Shown here piece after piece: positions 1 to 8,393 of a stretch of DNA of 64,000 nt. The stretch covers positions 1 through 64,000 of the forward strand of contig NZ_JABGCL010000026.1 of the NCBI RefSeq assembly GCF_019800005.1, read 5' to 3'. The notes beneath the pieces were generated by a model. It did no database searches. It worked only from the letters and a program-made list of their open reading frames with translations, and had not been told where the DNA came from. This DNA comes from Geminicoccus harenae. Its GTDB lineage: Bacteria > Pseudomonadota > Alphaproteobacteria > Geminicoccales > Geminicoccaceae. Made by a program: the position numbers and the translations under genes. Position 1 is the first letter of the stretch, and each line of letters begins with the position of its first letter.

Positions 1-249
1 CGCGGTCAAGCATGGCGCCCTGTCCGTGCCGGGCGGCCGGGTGCGGATTGGCTGGACGCTCGGCGGTGCGGTGGGCGACCAGCACCTGGCGCTGCGCTGG
101 CGGGAGGAAGGCGGGCCGACGGTCCAGCAGCCGGTCGCCCGCAGCTTCGGCACCCGGCTGATCGACGCAGCGGCACGCGATCTGCACGGACGGAACTCAC
201 CTTCGCAACCAACGGTTTGCAGGCGGAGATCAACCTGCCGATGCGCTGA
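1..249 (+). CDS. C-terminal fragment of HWE-type sensor histidine kinase, apparent frameshift near its end
   Basis: Only the ATP-binding end of the kinase is in the window. Reading from base 2 gives an N-box-like AVKHGALS and later SFGTRLID, typical of the HWE/HisKA_2 kinases of alphaproteobacteria. In that frame the reading loses sense after DLHGR (base 193). From base 193 a frame one base back gives ELTFATNGLQAEINLPMR and a stop at 247-249, which is the expected family ending. One base therefore seems to be missing near 191-195, by mutation or sequencing error. If the shift is real, the unshifted frame would run on to 397 across the next gene. The kinase lies 15 bases upstream of a receiver gene, its likely partner. 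Confidence 0.7.
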   Translation, partial: RGQAWRPVRAGRPGADWLDARRCGGRPAPGAALAGGRRADGPAAGRPQLRHPADRRSGTRSARTELTFATNGLQAEINLPMR

Positions 250-264
250 GCATCAGGAGGACCG

Positions 265-669
265 GTGCCCGACGGGGCGGGTTCACATGCGCCATCACCC
301 ACGCCTCTGGTGCTGGTGGTCGAGGACGAGTTCCTGCTCGCCATGGAGCTGGAGGCCATCATCCTGGCGCAGGGCTGGCGGGTGCTGGGGCCGGTGACCA
401 GCGTCGAGGAAGCGCTCGACCTGCTGGGCACCCGGCTTCCGGACGTGGCCGTGCTCGACGTCAACCTCCACGGCGTGATGGTGACGCCGGTGGCGGAAGC
501 CCTGGCGCGGCACGACATCCCGTTCGTGCTGGTGAGCGCCTACCAGCCGTCGCGGCTCCAGGGTAACGCCGTCCTGGCCGGGGCGGTCAATATCGGCAAG
601 CCCGTCGGCGCGCGCCGCCTGGTCCGAGGGATCCTGCAGGTGATGGGGCAGGACGGCCCGACGAGCTGA
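265..669 (+). CDS. single-domain response regulator (receiver only)
   Basis: A 134-residue CheY-like receiver with no output domain. Visible landmarks are the acidic pair in VVEDEF near residues 20-22, the phospho-acceptor Asp in VAVLDVNL near residue 60, and the conserved Lys in IGKPVG near residue 112. The GTG start at 265 is chosen because AGGAGG sits at 255-260. Stand-alone receivers of this kind often accompany HWE kinases, and the kinase fragment just upstream fits that. It probably acts by protein-protein interaction or in a phosphorelay. The target is unknown. It ends 22 bases from the convergent regulator at 691. Confidence 0.82.
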   Translation: MPDGAGSHAPSPTPLVLVVEDEFLLAMELEAIILAQGWRVLGPVTSVEEALDLLGTRLPDVAVLDVNLHGVMVTPVAEALARHDIPFVLVSAYQPSRLQGNAVLAGAVNIGKPVGARRLVRGILQVMGQDGPTS

Positions 670-690
670 CGGCGGTGCCGCCGCTTGCAC

Positions 691-1419
691 TCACCCTGCG
701 CAGGCAGCCTGGCGCTCGGGTGGAACCGGCGACCCGGCCCGCTCCGGCCTGCCCTCGTGGCGCTGCTCCAGGGGCAGCCCTTGCCAGATGCGGATGAGAT
801 CCACGATCGACCTGGCCTGCAGCTTGCGCATCACGTTGCCCCGATGGACCTTCACCGTGACCTCCGCGATGCCGAGGTCGAAGGCGATCTGCTTGTTCAG
901 CCGACCCCTGGCCACTTCCCGGAAGACCTGCCGCTCGCGCAGCGTCAGGGCCTCGAACTGCCGGGCAAGCTGATCCGCCCGCCGCAGCGCCGCACGGTCG
1001 GCCCGGTCCTGCTCGAGCGCGCGGGCGATGGCATCGAGCAGGGCTTGGTCCCGGACCGGCTTGGTCAGGAAATCCACGGCCCCCGCCTGCATGGCCTGCA
1101 CCGTCATCGGGATGTCGCCGTGCCCGGTCAGGAAGACGATCGGCTTGCGCTGCCCGCGCTCTGCCAGGTGCCGCTGGAGATCCAGGCCGCTGGCACCGGG
1201 CATGCGCACGTCGAGGACGAGGCAGCCCGGCCGATCCAGTTGCCCCGATGCCAGCAATGCCTGCGTGGCGGCAAAGCAGACCGGGTGCAGCCCGACCGAG
1301 CGGATGAGCTCACTCAAGGCTTCGCGGACCGCGCGGTCGTCATCCACCACCAGGACGACGGGCTCCATCCCGGCGGGCTCTGCCGACGCCAGGGTCTGCC
1401 TGGACGATTGCTGCACCAT
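691..1419 (-). CDS. FixJ/NodW-like two-component response regulator (receiver + LuxR HTH)
   Basis: A 242-residue transcription factor. The N-terminal receiver has VVDDD, phospho-acceptor Asp in CLVLDVRMPG and Lys in FLTKPV. The C-terminal GerE/LuxR helix-turn-helix reads LTLRERQVFREVARG ... EVTVKVHRGNVMRKL. Start at 1419 is preferred over a longer frame to 1482 because GGAGAGGAG precedes the ATG directly and the receiver begins soon after. It is the last gene of the four-gene operon headed by the PAS kinase at 6281 and is paralogous to the regulator at 1801-2445. It probably activates transcription when phosphorylated. Its regulon cannot be read from here. Confidence 0.87.
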   Translation of the reverse strand: MVQQSSRQTLASAEPAGMEPVVLVVDDDRAVREALSELIRSVGLHPVCFAATQALLASGQLDRPGCLVLDVRMPGASGLDLQRHLAERGQRKPIVFLTGHGDIPMTVQAMQAGAVDFLTKPVRDQALLDAIARALEQDRADRAALRRADQLARQFEALTLRERQVFREVARGRLNKQIAFDLGIAEVTVKVHRGNVMRKLQARSIVDLIRIWQGLPLEQRHEGRPERAGSPVPPERQAACAG

Positions 1420-1435
1420 GTCTCCTCTCCCGGGC

Positions 1436-1804
1436 TCATTGAGCCAGGCTCTTCTCCACGGCCGCCAGCAGGAGCTGGCCATCGATGGGCTTGCGGAACA
1501 ATGCTGCCGCCGCCAGGGCGGCCCTGCCCGGCTGATCCGCGATCTCGTGGCGGCCGGTCACCATGAGGACGGGCAGGTCCGGGCGCGCCCGGGCGACCGC
1601 GTCGCGAAGCTGGAAGCCGCCCATCTCGGGCATGCCGATATCCGTGATCAGGCAGTCGAGATCGGCCAGTCCCGCCGCCAGGAAGGCCTTGGGCGAGGCA
1701 TAGGTGCGGACCGCGTAGCCTGCCGACTCCAGCAGGTTCTCCAGCGATTCCAGCAGCCGGCTGTCATCGTCCACGACCGCGACCGTACGCCTGGGGCTGC
1801 TCAC
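1436..1804 (-). CDS. stand-alone receiver-domain protein
   Basis: A 122-residue receiver domain without output module: VVDDDSRLLES at the N-terminus, phospho-acceptor Asp in CLITDIGMPEMGG near residue 55, TG in the beta-4 position and Lys in LFRKPID. Start is the GTG at 1804, which overlaps the stop of the upstream regulator in a GTGA arrangement and has GAGGAA just ahead. It sits between two FixJ-like regulators in the same operon, so it may act as a phosphate sink or as a relay between them. That role is inference. A longer frame reaching to 2602 is spurious upstream of this GTG. Confidence 0.82.
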   Translation of the reverse strand: MSSPRRTVAVVDDDSRLLESLENLLESAGYAVRTYASPKAFLAAGLADLDCLITDIGMPEMGGFQLRDAVARARPDLPVLMVTGRHEIADQPGRAALAAAALFRKPIDGQLLLAAVEKSLAQ

Positions 1805-2445
1805 GCTTCCCTCTTTCCGCGACGCGAATGGGTGACGGGGATCCGCAGCCACAGGGCGATCCGCACGAGATCGGCGAGCGAGTCGGCCCCCATCTTCCGC
1901 AGCACGTTGCGCTTGTGCACCTGGAGCGTCACCTCGCTGAGCTTCAGTTCGGCGGCGGCCTGCTTGTTCAAGAGGCCGCTCACGATGAGCGGCAGGACCT
2001 GGCGCTCCCGGGGCGTCAGCATGGCGTATCGCGCCCGGAGACGTTCCAGCTCCGCGCGCTCGGCGCGGATGCGCCGGTCCTGGGCCAGGGCGGCCTCGAT
2101 GGCCGCCATCAGCGCTGTGTCGCTGCAGGGCTTGGTCAGGAAATCCACCGCCCCGTGCCGGATCGCGCGCACCGAGGACGGGATGTCGCCATGGCCGGTG
2201 AGGAACACGATCGGCGGATGATCGGCGCCGGTCAGCTCCGCCTGCAGGTCGAGTCCGTTGATGCCCGGCAGCTCGACGTCGAGGAGCAGGCAGGCCGGCA
2301 CGGTGGGCGTGGCCGCGCGCGCATACTCCTCCGCCGAGACATAGACCGCCACGCGCATGCCATGGGCCACCAGCAGCTCGCCCAGCGCCTCGCGCGCGCG
2401 CGCGTCGTCCTCCACGATCAGCACGATAGGTGCCTCTGCCGTCAT
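1801..2445 (-). CDS. FixJ/NodW-like two-component response regulator
   Basis: A 214-residue receiver plus LuxR-type HTH regulator. The receiver shows IVEDD, phospho-acceptor Asp in CLLLDVELPG and Lys in FLTKPCSD. The output domain reads LTPRERQVLPLIVSGLLNKQ ... VHKRNVLRKMG. The start at 2445 overlaps the kinase stop by four bases (ATGA), so translation is probably coupled to the kinase; a longer frame to 2517 is rejected for that reason. Together with 691-1419 it forms a duplicated regulator pair behind one kinase. Both may be phosphorylated by the eight-PAS kinase. Confidence 0.88.
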   Translation of the reverse strand: MTAEAPIVLIVEDDARAREALGELLVAHGMRVAVYVSAEEYARAATPTVPACLLLDVELPGINGLDLQAELTGADHPPIVFLTGHGDIPSSVRAIRHGAVDFLTKPCSDTALMAAIEAALAQDRRIRAERAELERLRARYAMLTPRERQVLPLIVSGLLNKQAAAELKLSEVTLQVHKRNVLRKMGADSLADLVRIALWLRIPVTHSRRGKREA

Positions 2446-5400
2446 GGGGGTTCGGGTGCCTCCATCGGCAGGGTGAAGGCGAAGGTGGCGCCGCCCAGCT
2501 CGTTGCCCTCGACCCACAGGCGCCCGCCATGGGACTCGACGATCGAGCGGCAGATCGCCAGGCCCATCCCCATGCCGGTCGGCCGCGTCGTGAAGAAGGC
2601 ATCGAAGACCTTCTCCGGATGCGGGACGCCCGGCCCGTTGTCGCTCACCTCGACCCGTACCGCCGCGCCGTCGCGCACGGCGCGGATGCCCAGGCGCGGC
2701 TCCGGTGCCTGGCCTTCCATCGCCTCGATCGCATTGCGCATGAGATTGACCAGCACCTGCTGGAGTTGGACCACGTCGAACGGGACCGCCGGCAGGTCGG
2801 CGGCGACGTCGGTCGTGACGCCGACCCGGGTTTGTGCCGTCCGGTCGCCGAGCAGCCGCCCGACATCGGCGACGAGGTCCCCGATCGACCCGCGATGCCG
2901 GGGTGCCGCCGCCTGCCGGAACAGGGCACGGATCCGGCTGACCACGTCGGCGGCGGCGTTCGCGTCGCGGATGATCCGCTCGACCGTGGTCCGGGCCCGG
3001 TCCAGGTTGGGCGGCGTGGCGGCCAGCCAGCGCTGGCAGGCCTGGGAGTTCCAGACCACCGCCGCCAGAGGCTGGTTCACCTCATGAGCGATGGAGGCGG
3101 AAAGCTCGGCCAGGCTCGCCGCCTGGCCCGCACGTGCCAGGCGCTCCTGCGCCAGCCGGAGGTCCTCCTGCGCGCGGACCTCGGCGTCGATGTCGAGGCA
3201 GATCACGTTCCACTGGACGATGGCCCCGTCGGCGTTGCGCATGGGCGCGGCGCGCGTCTCGACCCAGCGATAGGCGCCGTCATGGCGCCGCAGGCGGTGA
3301 CGGCGGGCGTAAGCCTCGCCCGTCTGCAGGCAGCGTGCGTAGTCCTTCCTCACCGCAGCGAGATCGTCGGGATGGACGCCTGCGTCCAGCGTCTGCATCA
3401 GGCGCGGCCCGTCCGTCCCGGTCAGCTCCTCGGGCTCATAGCCCAGGAACGCGCGGAGCTGCTGGCTCCGGTAGACCGGCTCGCCATCCGGCGCCGTGCA
3501 GTCGATCATGGCCGGCAGGGTTTCCACGAGCTGCCAGAGGAACCGCTCCCGCTCGCGCAGGGCCTCCTGCGCCTGCATCTCCTCCTCGATGTCGATCGAG
3601 GCGATGTACCATTGCACGATCTGGCCATCCGCATCGCGCAGGGCCTGCGCGCGCGCCTCGATCCAGCGGTAGACGCCATCGCTGCAGCGCCGGCGGAACC
3701 GGTTCACGAACGGCAGGCCGGTCCGAAAACCATCCAGCGCCCGGCGAAACATGACCGGCAGATCGTCCGGGTGAGCGACATCCCGCGCCAGGGTCTCGAA
3801 ATCTCGGATGGGTCCCGGCGGCCCGACGGTGTCGAGGTATCGCCTGCTGGCATAGGTCAGCCTGCGGGAAGGATCGAAGCTCAGGATGTTGATGGGCATC
3901 GCGTCGATCATCTGCTCCAGTTGCTGCTTGCTCTGCCGCAGCGTCTGCTCGGCCAGCACCTGATCGTCGATGTCGTGGCAGAGGCCGTACCATTGCGTGA
4001 TGCGGCCAGCCTGATCCCGCATCGCTTCGGCACTGGCTGCCATCCAGCGATACACGCCATCGGCCCGACGCATGCGCCAGTTCATGGAGAAGCGCTCGCC
4101 GCTGGCCAAGGAGCGCTCGAACGCTGCCGCAACGGTGGCACTGTCATCCGGGTGGATGATGGCCTCGGTGATGGCGGCCAGCCGGCTCTTGCCCGGCCGG
4201 TCCGCGCCCGAGACGTCCAGTCCCAGATAGTCGACGAGCCGCTTGTTGAAGAACACCGGCATGCCATCGGCGGTGATCCGCCACAGATAGCTCGGGACCA
4301 TGTCCACGAGCTGCGACAGCTCGCGTTCCCGGTCGCGCACGGCCGCTTCCACCCGCTTGCGTTCGGTCAGATCGAGAATGTAGGCGACGCCCTGCCGGGA
4401 CTGGCCATCGAAGCAGGCAGCGCCGATCAATACCGGCACCCGGCTGCCGTCCTTCCTGAAATACTCCTTCTCGCGGGCCTGCATCTTGCCGGTCGCCGCA
4501 AGCTCCTGGGCCTCCTCACGGGCATGCACTTCCTGCCATTCCGGGGGCGTGATGTCGAACCAGCGGATCCCGGCCGTCACGTCCGCCCGGTCGTGCTGGA
4601 TCATGCGGAGGAATGCGTCGTTGGCGTCGATGAGCCTGCCGTCCAGGTCCCAGATGACGATCCCGATGATGTCCGAATCGACCAGTCGCCGGATCCTGGC
4701 TTCGCGCTCCGCGATGTCGGCGTAGAGGCGCATCTGGTCGTCGATGTCGTGGCTGAGGCCGAACCACTGGACGATGCGCCCGCGCTCGTCCCGCAACGGC
4801 TCGGCGCGGCCCGACATCCACCGGTAGTCGCCATCGGCTCGGCGCAGCCGATACTGCATGGCGAAGGCTTCGCCCGTGGCGAGGCTCTGGTGCAGGGCCG
4901 CCTCGAACCGCGCCGCGTCGTCCGGATGGATGGAGTCGATCACGGCCTGCAGCCGGCCCGTGCCGGCGACCTGCATGTCGAGGAAATCGACCATCCGCTT
5001 GTTGAAGAAGATCGGCTCCCCGTCCGGGTTCAGCCGCCAGATCTGGCTCGGAACCATGTCGACGAGCTGCGAGAGTTCCCGCTCCCGGCCGCGAAGCTCG
5101 TCCTGGGCGCGCATGAGCTCCTCGATGTCGATGAGCACGCCGTACCACTGCACGATGTTGCCTTCGGCATCGCGCAGGGCCTGGGCGCGCCCCTCCATCC
5201 AGCGGAACACGCCATCATGGCGGCGGACACGGCATTTGCACAGGAACGGGTCGCCCGTGCGCACGCAGCGCGCCAGCTCCGCGTGAACGTCCCGGCTATC
5301 CGCCGGATGCACGAGCAAGGCGGCCGCCCGGGCGAGGCGGGTCGTCCTGGGATGGTCGAGATCCTCGACGCTCATGCCCAGCCAGCGGACCAGTTGCTCG

Positions 5401-6281
5401 CTGTAATAGGAGGGCTGGCCATCGGGCGAGAGGCACCAGATCATCGCGGGCACCGCGTCGACCAGCCGCTCGAGCTCCTGCTCGCGGAGCCGGAGCGCCT
5501 CCTCCGCCCGGACCTGGTCGTCGATGTCGTGGCAGACCCCGTACCACTGCAGGATGCGCTCCGCATGGTCCCTCAGCGGCTCGGCCCGGCTCGACATCCA
5601 CCGGTACGCGCCGTCGAACCGGCGCAGCCGGTAGCGCAGCGCGAACGGCTCGCCGGTCGCCAGGCTGCGCCGGAGCGTCGTACGGAACGCGGGCGCGTCT
5701 TCGGGGTGGACGGCGGCGAGCAGGGCTTCCAGCCCGACGGGCGGCCCGCTCGTGATCTCCGGCCCGAGATAGTCGGACATGCGCCGGTTGAAGAATGCCG
5801 GCTCGCCGTCGGGCGTCAGGCGCCACACATGGCTCGGCGCCATGTCGACCAGTTGCGCGAGCTCCCGCTCGCGGTCGTGCAGCGCCTCCCGCTCCAGGAC
5901 CGCCCCGTACCAGCCGACGATGCGGGCCTCGGCGTCGCGCACCGGCCGGCCCGAGCAACGTCGCCACCGATAGGTTCCGTCCGCGGCGCGCAGGCGATGG
6001 GTCACGTCATAGGCATGCCCGGTCTGCAGGCTCTGCCGCCAGGACATGGCCGCCGCCTCGTAGTCTTCCGGGTGCAGCAGCGGCTTCCAGCCGAGTGCCG
6101 GGTCCTCGGGGTTCGTATCCGGCACCTCCCACCCGGCAGCCGGCAGGCCCAGCACGCCCGGGGTGGCGTAGAGGAACCGGCCGGCGGCGTCCGTCGCCCA
6201 GGCATTGCCGACCACCTCCTCCACCAGCCTGGCCGCCCGCGCCGGCTGGTCGTTGATCGCGTCGGTTGCGACGGACAGCAT
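2442..6281 (-). CDS. eight-PAS-domain soluble sensor histidine kinase
   Basis: A 1279-residue kinase with no transmembrane segment or signal peptide that I can see, so probably cytoplasmic. By eye there are eight tandem PAS units across roughly residues 15-1040. Most end in a PAC-like signature of the type RxDGxYRWM ... RDxxGxIVQWYG and are joined by RERELxQLVDM linkers; the fifth diverges and looks like a classical PAS with an ERKR linker. HisKA follows with the phospho-acceptor His near 1066 in SIAHEVNQPL (FixL/DctB type), then HATPase_c with NLMRNAIEAME, DNGPGVP and GMGMGLAI. AGGAGG lies ahead of the ATG. It heads an operon with three receiver proteins. The signal is unknown. Confidence 0.9.
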   Translation of the reverse strand: MLSVATDAINDQPARAARLVEEVVGNAWATDAAGRFLYATPGVLGLPAAGWEVPDTNPEDPALGWKPLLHPEDYEAAAMSWRQSLQTGHAYDVTHRLRAADGTYRWRRCSGRPVRDAEARIVGWYGAVLEREALHDRERELAQLVDMAPSHVWRLTPDGEPAFFNRRMSDYLGPEITSGPPVGLEALLAAVHPEDAPAFRTTLRRSLATGEPFALRYRLRRFDGAYRWMSSRAEPLRDHAERILQWYGVCHDIDDQVRAEEALRLREQELERLVDAVPAMIWCLSPDGQPSYYSEQLVRWLGMSVEDLDHPRTTRLARAAALLVHPADSRDVHAELARCVRTGDPFLCKCRVRRHDGVFRWMEGRAQALRDAEGNIVQWYGVLIDIEELMRAQDELRGRERELSQLVDMVPSQIWRLNPDGEPIFFNKRMVDFLDMQVAGTGRLQAVIDSIHPDDAARFEAALHQSLATGEAFAMQYRLRRADGDYRWMSGRAEPLRDERGRIVQWFGLSHDIDDQMRLYADIAEREARIRRLVDSDIIGIVIWDLDGRLIDANDAFLRMIQHDRADVTAGIRWFDITPPEWQEVHAREEAQELAATGKMQAREKEYFRKDGSRVPVLIGAACFDGQSRQGVAYILDLTERKRVEAAVRDRERELSQLVDMVPSYLWRITADGMPVFFNKRLVDYLGLDVSGADRPGKSRLAAITEAIIHPDDSATVAAAFERSLASGERFSMNWRMRRADGVYRWMAASAEAMRDQAGRITQWYGLCHDIDDQVLAEQTLRQSKQQLEQMIDAMPINILSFDPSRRLTYASRRYLDTVGPPGPIRDFETLARDVAHPDDLPVMFRRALDGFRTGLPFVNRFRRRCSDGVYRWIEARAQALRDADGQIVQWYIASIDIEEEMQAQEALRERERFLWQLVETLPAMIDCTAPDGEPVYRSQQLRAFLGYEPEELTGTDGPRLMQTLDAGVHPDDLAAVRKDYARCLQTGEAYARRHRLRRHDGAYRWVETRAAPMRNADGAIVQWNVICLDIDAEVRAQEDLRLAQERLARAGQAASLAELSASIAHEVNQPLAAVVWNSQACQRWLAATPPNLDRARTTVERIIRDANAAADVVSRIRALFRQAAAPRHRGSIGDLVADVGRLLGDRTAQTRVGVTTDVAADLPAVPFDVVQLQQVLVNLMRNAIEAMEGQAPEPRLGIRAVRDGAAVRVEVSDNGPGVPHPEKVFDAFFTTRPTGMGMGLAICRSIVESHGGRLWVEGNELGGATFAFTLPMEAPEPP

Positions 6282-6714
6282 ACGCTACGCCCTCCTGTGG
6301 AGGTCGCACCCATGGGGGCTGTGACCTCCGCCAGACTAGCACCGATGCCGGGCTGGGCACCGTGCCAGGCCACAGGATAGGGGAGCAGCGAGTCGCGGGC
6401 ACCCTATGGAAACCGATAGGCTGCCCGGAGCAGTGCCGGATCGAGCCTCACGGGCTCGGCAAGTCCGGGCGCAGCATCCGGGATCGCACCTGCCCGGAGC
6501 CGGACCTTCGGCCGGCCGTGGCTCGGACATGGTGGACCGGGACGACGGATCAGCCTGCACCAGCTGATCCGATGGGATCTTGTGCATGCTACTTCTCTCG
6601 AAGCGGGTGGTGTCCGTGCCATTCCGGGAGCCGGGTGGCCCGTACTGCAGAGGCTTGCTGCCTCCGCAGTACGGTTCCGGCCGATCCCGTCCAGGTCACC
6701 TCCGGGCCGTGCAT
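6282..6714. other. intergenic region upstream of the PAS kinase
   Basis: About 430 bases without a supported gene. It holds the kinase leader with its AGGAGG and, at 6640-6674, a long hairpin beyond the end of the nitroreductase gene. No convincing sigma-70 promoter could be picked out by eye. Confidence 0.6.
6640..6674 (-). terminator. 15-bp stem-loop downstream of nitroreductase gene
   Basis: The arms are CCGTACTGCAGAGGC (6640-6654) and GCCTCCGCAGTACGG (6660-6674) with a 5-base loop. They pair at 14 of 15 positions. The hairpin starts about 40 bases past the stop of the nitroreductase gene on the minus strand. No T-run follows on either strand, so if it stops transcription it does so without a classical U-tract. 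Confidence 0.5.
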
Positions 6715-7380
6715 CTAGCCGTCGACGAACGTGACCATCTCGTCGAGCGGAGCGCGGCCCGTGCGAGGGCTGTTCACCATGGGGTCCTCGTACCCGATCG
6801 ACATGCCGCAGAAGAAGATGAGCCCGTCCGAGGGTGACAGAACCTCCGCGACCGTCGCGCGAACCTGCGACCATGCCATCTGCGGGCAACTGTGCAGACC
6901 TTCGGCGCGGAGCAGCAGCATGACCGTCTGCAGATACATGCCGACGTCGGCCCATTGGGGCCGCCCCAGGTCACGGTCGAGGTAGCAGAACAGGGCTGCG
7001 GGCGCGCCGAAACAGTTCCAGTTGGCGATGGCCGCCCGCTGGCGCGCCTCCCAGTCCTCGCGCGCAATGCCGAGCGCGCTGTAGCGCTCCTTGCCGAAGG
7101 CGGATCGCCGCTCCCGGTACGGGGACTTCAGCACGCGCGGGTACATCTCGTACTGCCGCTCGTCCCAGGGATCGCCATGGGCCACGCGCTCGATGGCGCG
7201 CGTCTTGAGCTCGGCCAGCGGCGCGCCGGTCAGCACGTAGATGTTCCACGGCTGGATGTTCGATCCGGACGGCGACCAGGCCGCGGCGGACAGCACGCGC
7301 TCCAGCACCTCCCTCGACACAGGCTCGTCCGTGAATCCGCGCACAGCCCGTCGGCTGGTGACGGCCTCATATACGTCCAT
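6715..7380 (-). CDS. nitroreductase family protein
   Basis: A 221-residue FMN-dependent nitroreductase-fold oxidoreductase, likely using NAD(P)H to reduce nitro groups or quinone-like substrates in the cytoplasm. The N-terminal FMN-binding signature is visible as SRRAVRGFTDEPV, followed by AAWSPSGSNIQPW, a usual flavin-contact segment. A Gly-rich stretch near the C-terminus (FFCGMSIGYED) is also typical. Length is normal for the family. GGAGAGG precedes the ATG. The MBL-fold hydrolase gene lies about 77 bases upstream on the same strand, so the two may be cotranscribed. The true substrate cannot be told from sequence. Confidence 0.88.
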   Translation of the reverse strand: MDVYEAVTSRRAVRGFTDEPVSREVLERVLSAAAWSPSGSNIQPWNIYVLTGAPLAELKTRAIERVAHGDPWDERQYEMYPRVLKSPYRERRSAFGKERYSALGIAREDWEARQRAAIANWNCFGAPAALFCYLDRDLGRPQWADVGMYLQTVMLLLRAEGLHSCPQMAWSQVRATVAEVLSPSDGLIFFCGMSIGYEDPMVNSPRTGRAPLDEMVTFVDG

Positions 7381-7457
7381 GTCTGCCTCTCCACCCCCGG
7401 CGATCCGCTCGGTTCAAGACGATGCGGCCATCGGTTCGGCCCTGGCCCGGCAGGCGG

Positions 7458-8393
7458 TCAGTAGTCCCAGAAGGCCGGCACGAAGCGGAAGGCGTCGCCG
7501 GCTTTCGCGACCCGGCCGATCGACGGGAACGGCAGGTGGGTGGCCACCAGCATCTCGCCGGTCTCGGCCAGCTCCCGCAGGAGACGGACCCGGACGCGGG
7601 CCGCCTCCTCGGGGTCGTGCTCGAAGCCATTGTGCCAGTCGGGCTGGTCGAACCCGACCGCGAAGATGGCGTCGCCGGCAAAGGTCAGCCGCTCGCCGCC
7701 GGACTCCAGGCGGACCACGCTGTGCCCGGGCGTGTGGCCGCCGGTGCGACGGGCGATAACCCCCGGCGCCACCTCGCACTCGTCCTCGAACGGCCGCAGA
7801 TGGTTGCGGTACTCCTGCCTGAACCGGCTGGCAGCCGCCCGGAGTGCGTCCGGGAAGCCCGGCGGCATGGAGGTGTGGGAGAAGTCCGGCGCTTCCCAGA
7901 AGCGGATCTCAGCGGCCGCCACGTGAATGCGCAGGTCCGGGCGCAGCCGGTCCTTCACCCCGTCGACGAGCAGCCCGCCGATATGGTCCATGTGCATGTG
8001 GGTGAGCACCACGTCGGTCACGGACGCGAGGTCGATGCCGGCGGATGCCAGTCGCTGGATCAACTGCCCGGCCCGCGGCAAGTGCAGGTCCGGGTCGAGC
8101 CCCAGTCCTGCATCGATGAGGATGGTCCGGCCGCCGCTGCGCACCAGGACCACGTTCAATGGCCAGTCGAACGCGTCCGGCGGCAGGAACATCTCGTCCA
8201 GCCAGGCCGCCCGGGCGGACGGGTCGGCATTGTGCGCCAGCATCGCGGTCGGGAGCGGCAGCACCCCGTCGCTGATCACCAGCACGTCGATCTCTCCGAT
8301 CCGCAACGCATAGCGCGACGGCACCAGGTCCTTCGGCTCCGGCCCGGCGGGTTGCAGGCCCCCGGCAATTTGCAGGTTGTTGTGCAGGCTCAT
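7458..8393 (-). CDS. MBL-fold metallo-hydrolase
   Basis: A 311-residue metallo-beta-lactamase-fold hydrolase. The dinuclear metal site is intact: THMHMDHIGG (HxHxDH) near residue 133, the later His in GGHTPGHS, the bridging Asp in TFAGDAIF and a C-terminal His in VATHLPFPS. The spacing resembles the AHL-lactonase/methyl-parathion-hydrolase branch, so hydrolysis of lactones or esters is possible, but I would not name a substrate. AAGGAGA precedes the ATG. No signal peptide is visible. It is divergent from the flavoprotein gene at 8725. Confidence 0.85.
   Translation of the reverse strand: MSLHNNLQIAGGLQPAGPEPKDLVPSRYALRIGEIDVLVISDGVLPLPTAMLAHNADPSARAAWLDEMFLPPDAFDWPLNVVLVRSGGRTILIDAGLGLDPDLHLPRAGQLIQRLASAGIDLASVTDVVLTHMHMDHIGGLLVDGVKDRLRPDLRIHVAAAEIRFWEAPDFSHTSMPPGFPDALRAAASRFRQEYRNHLRPFEDECEVAPGVIARRTGGHTPGHSVVRLESGGERLTFAGDAIFAVGFDQPDWHNGFEHDPEEAARVRVRLLRELAETGEMLVATHLPFPSIGRVAKAGDAFRFVPAFWDY

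Noticed and set aside
2600..6280. Repeated RxDGxYRWM/QWYG segments considered as a DNA repeat array
   Set aside because: The similarity is at protein level between PAS units; the DNA copies differ and the spacing follows domains, so it is gene-internal domain duplication.
2430..6380. 1316-codon open frame on the plus strand over the PAS kinase
   Set aside because: It is the antisense shadow of the kinase. Its translation is low-complexity, has no domain and crosses the kinase, which has clear PAS, HisKA and HATPase motifs.
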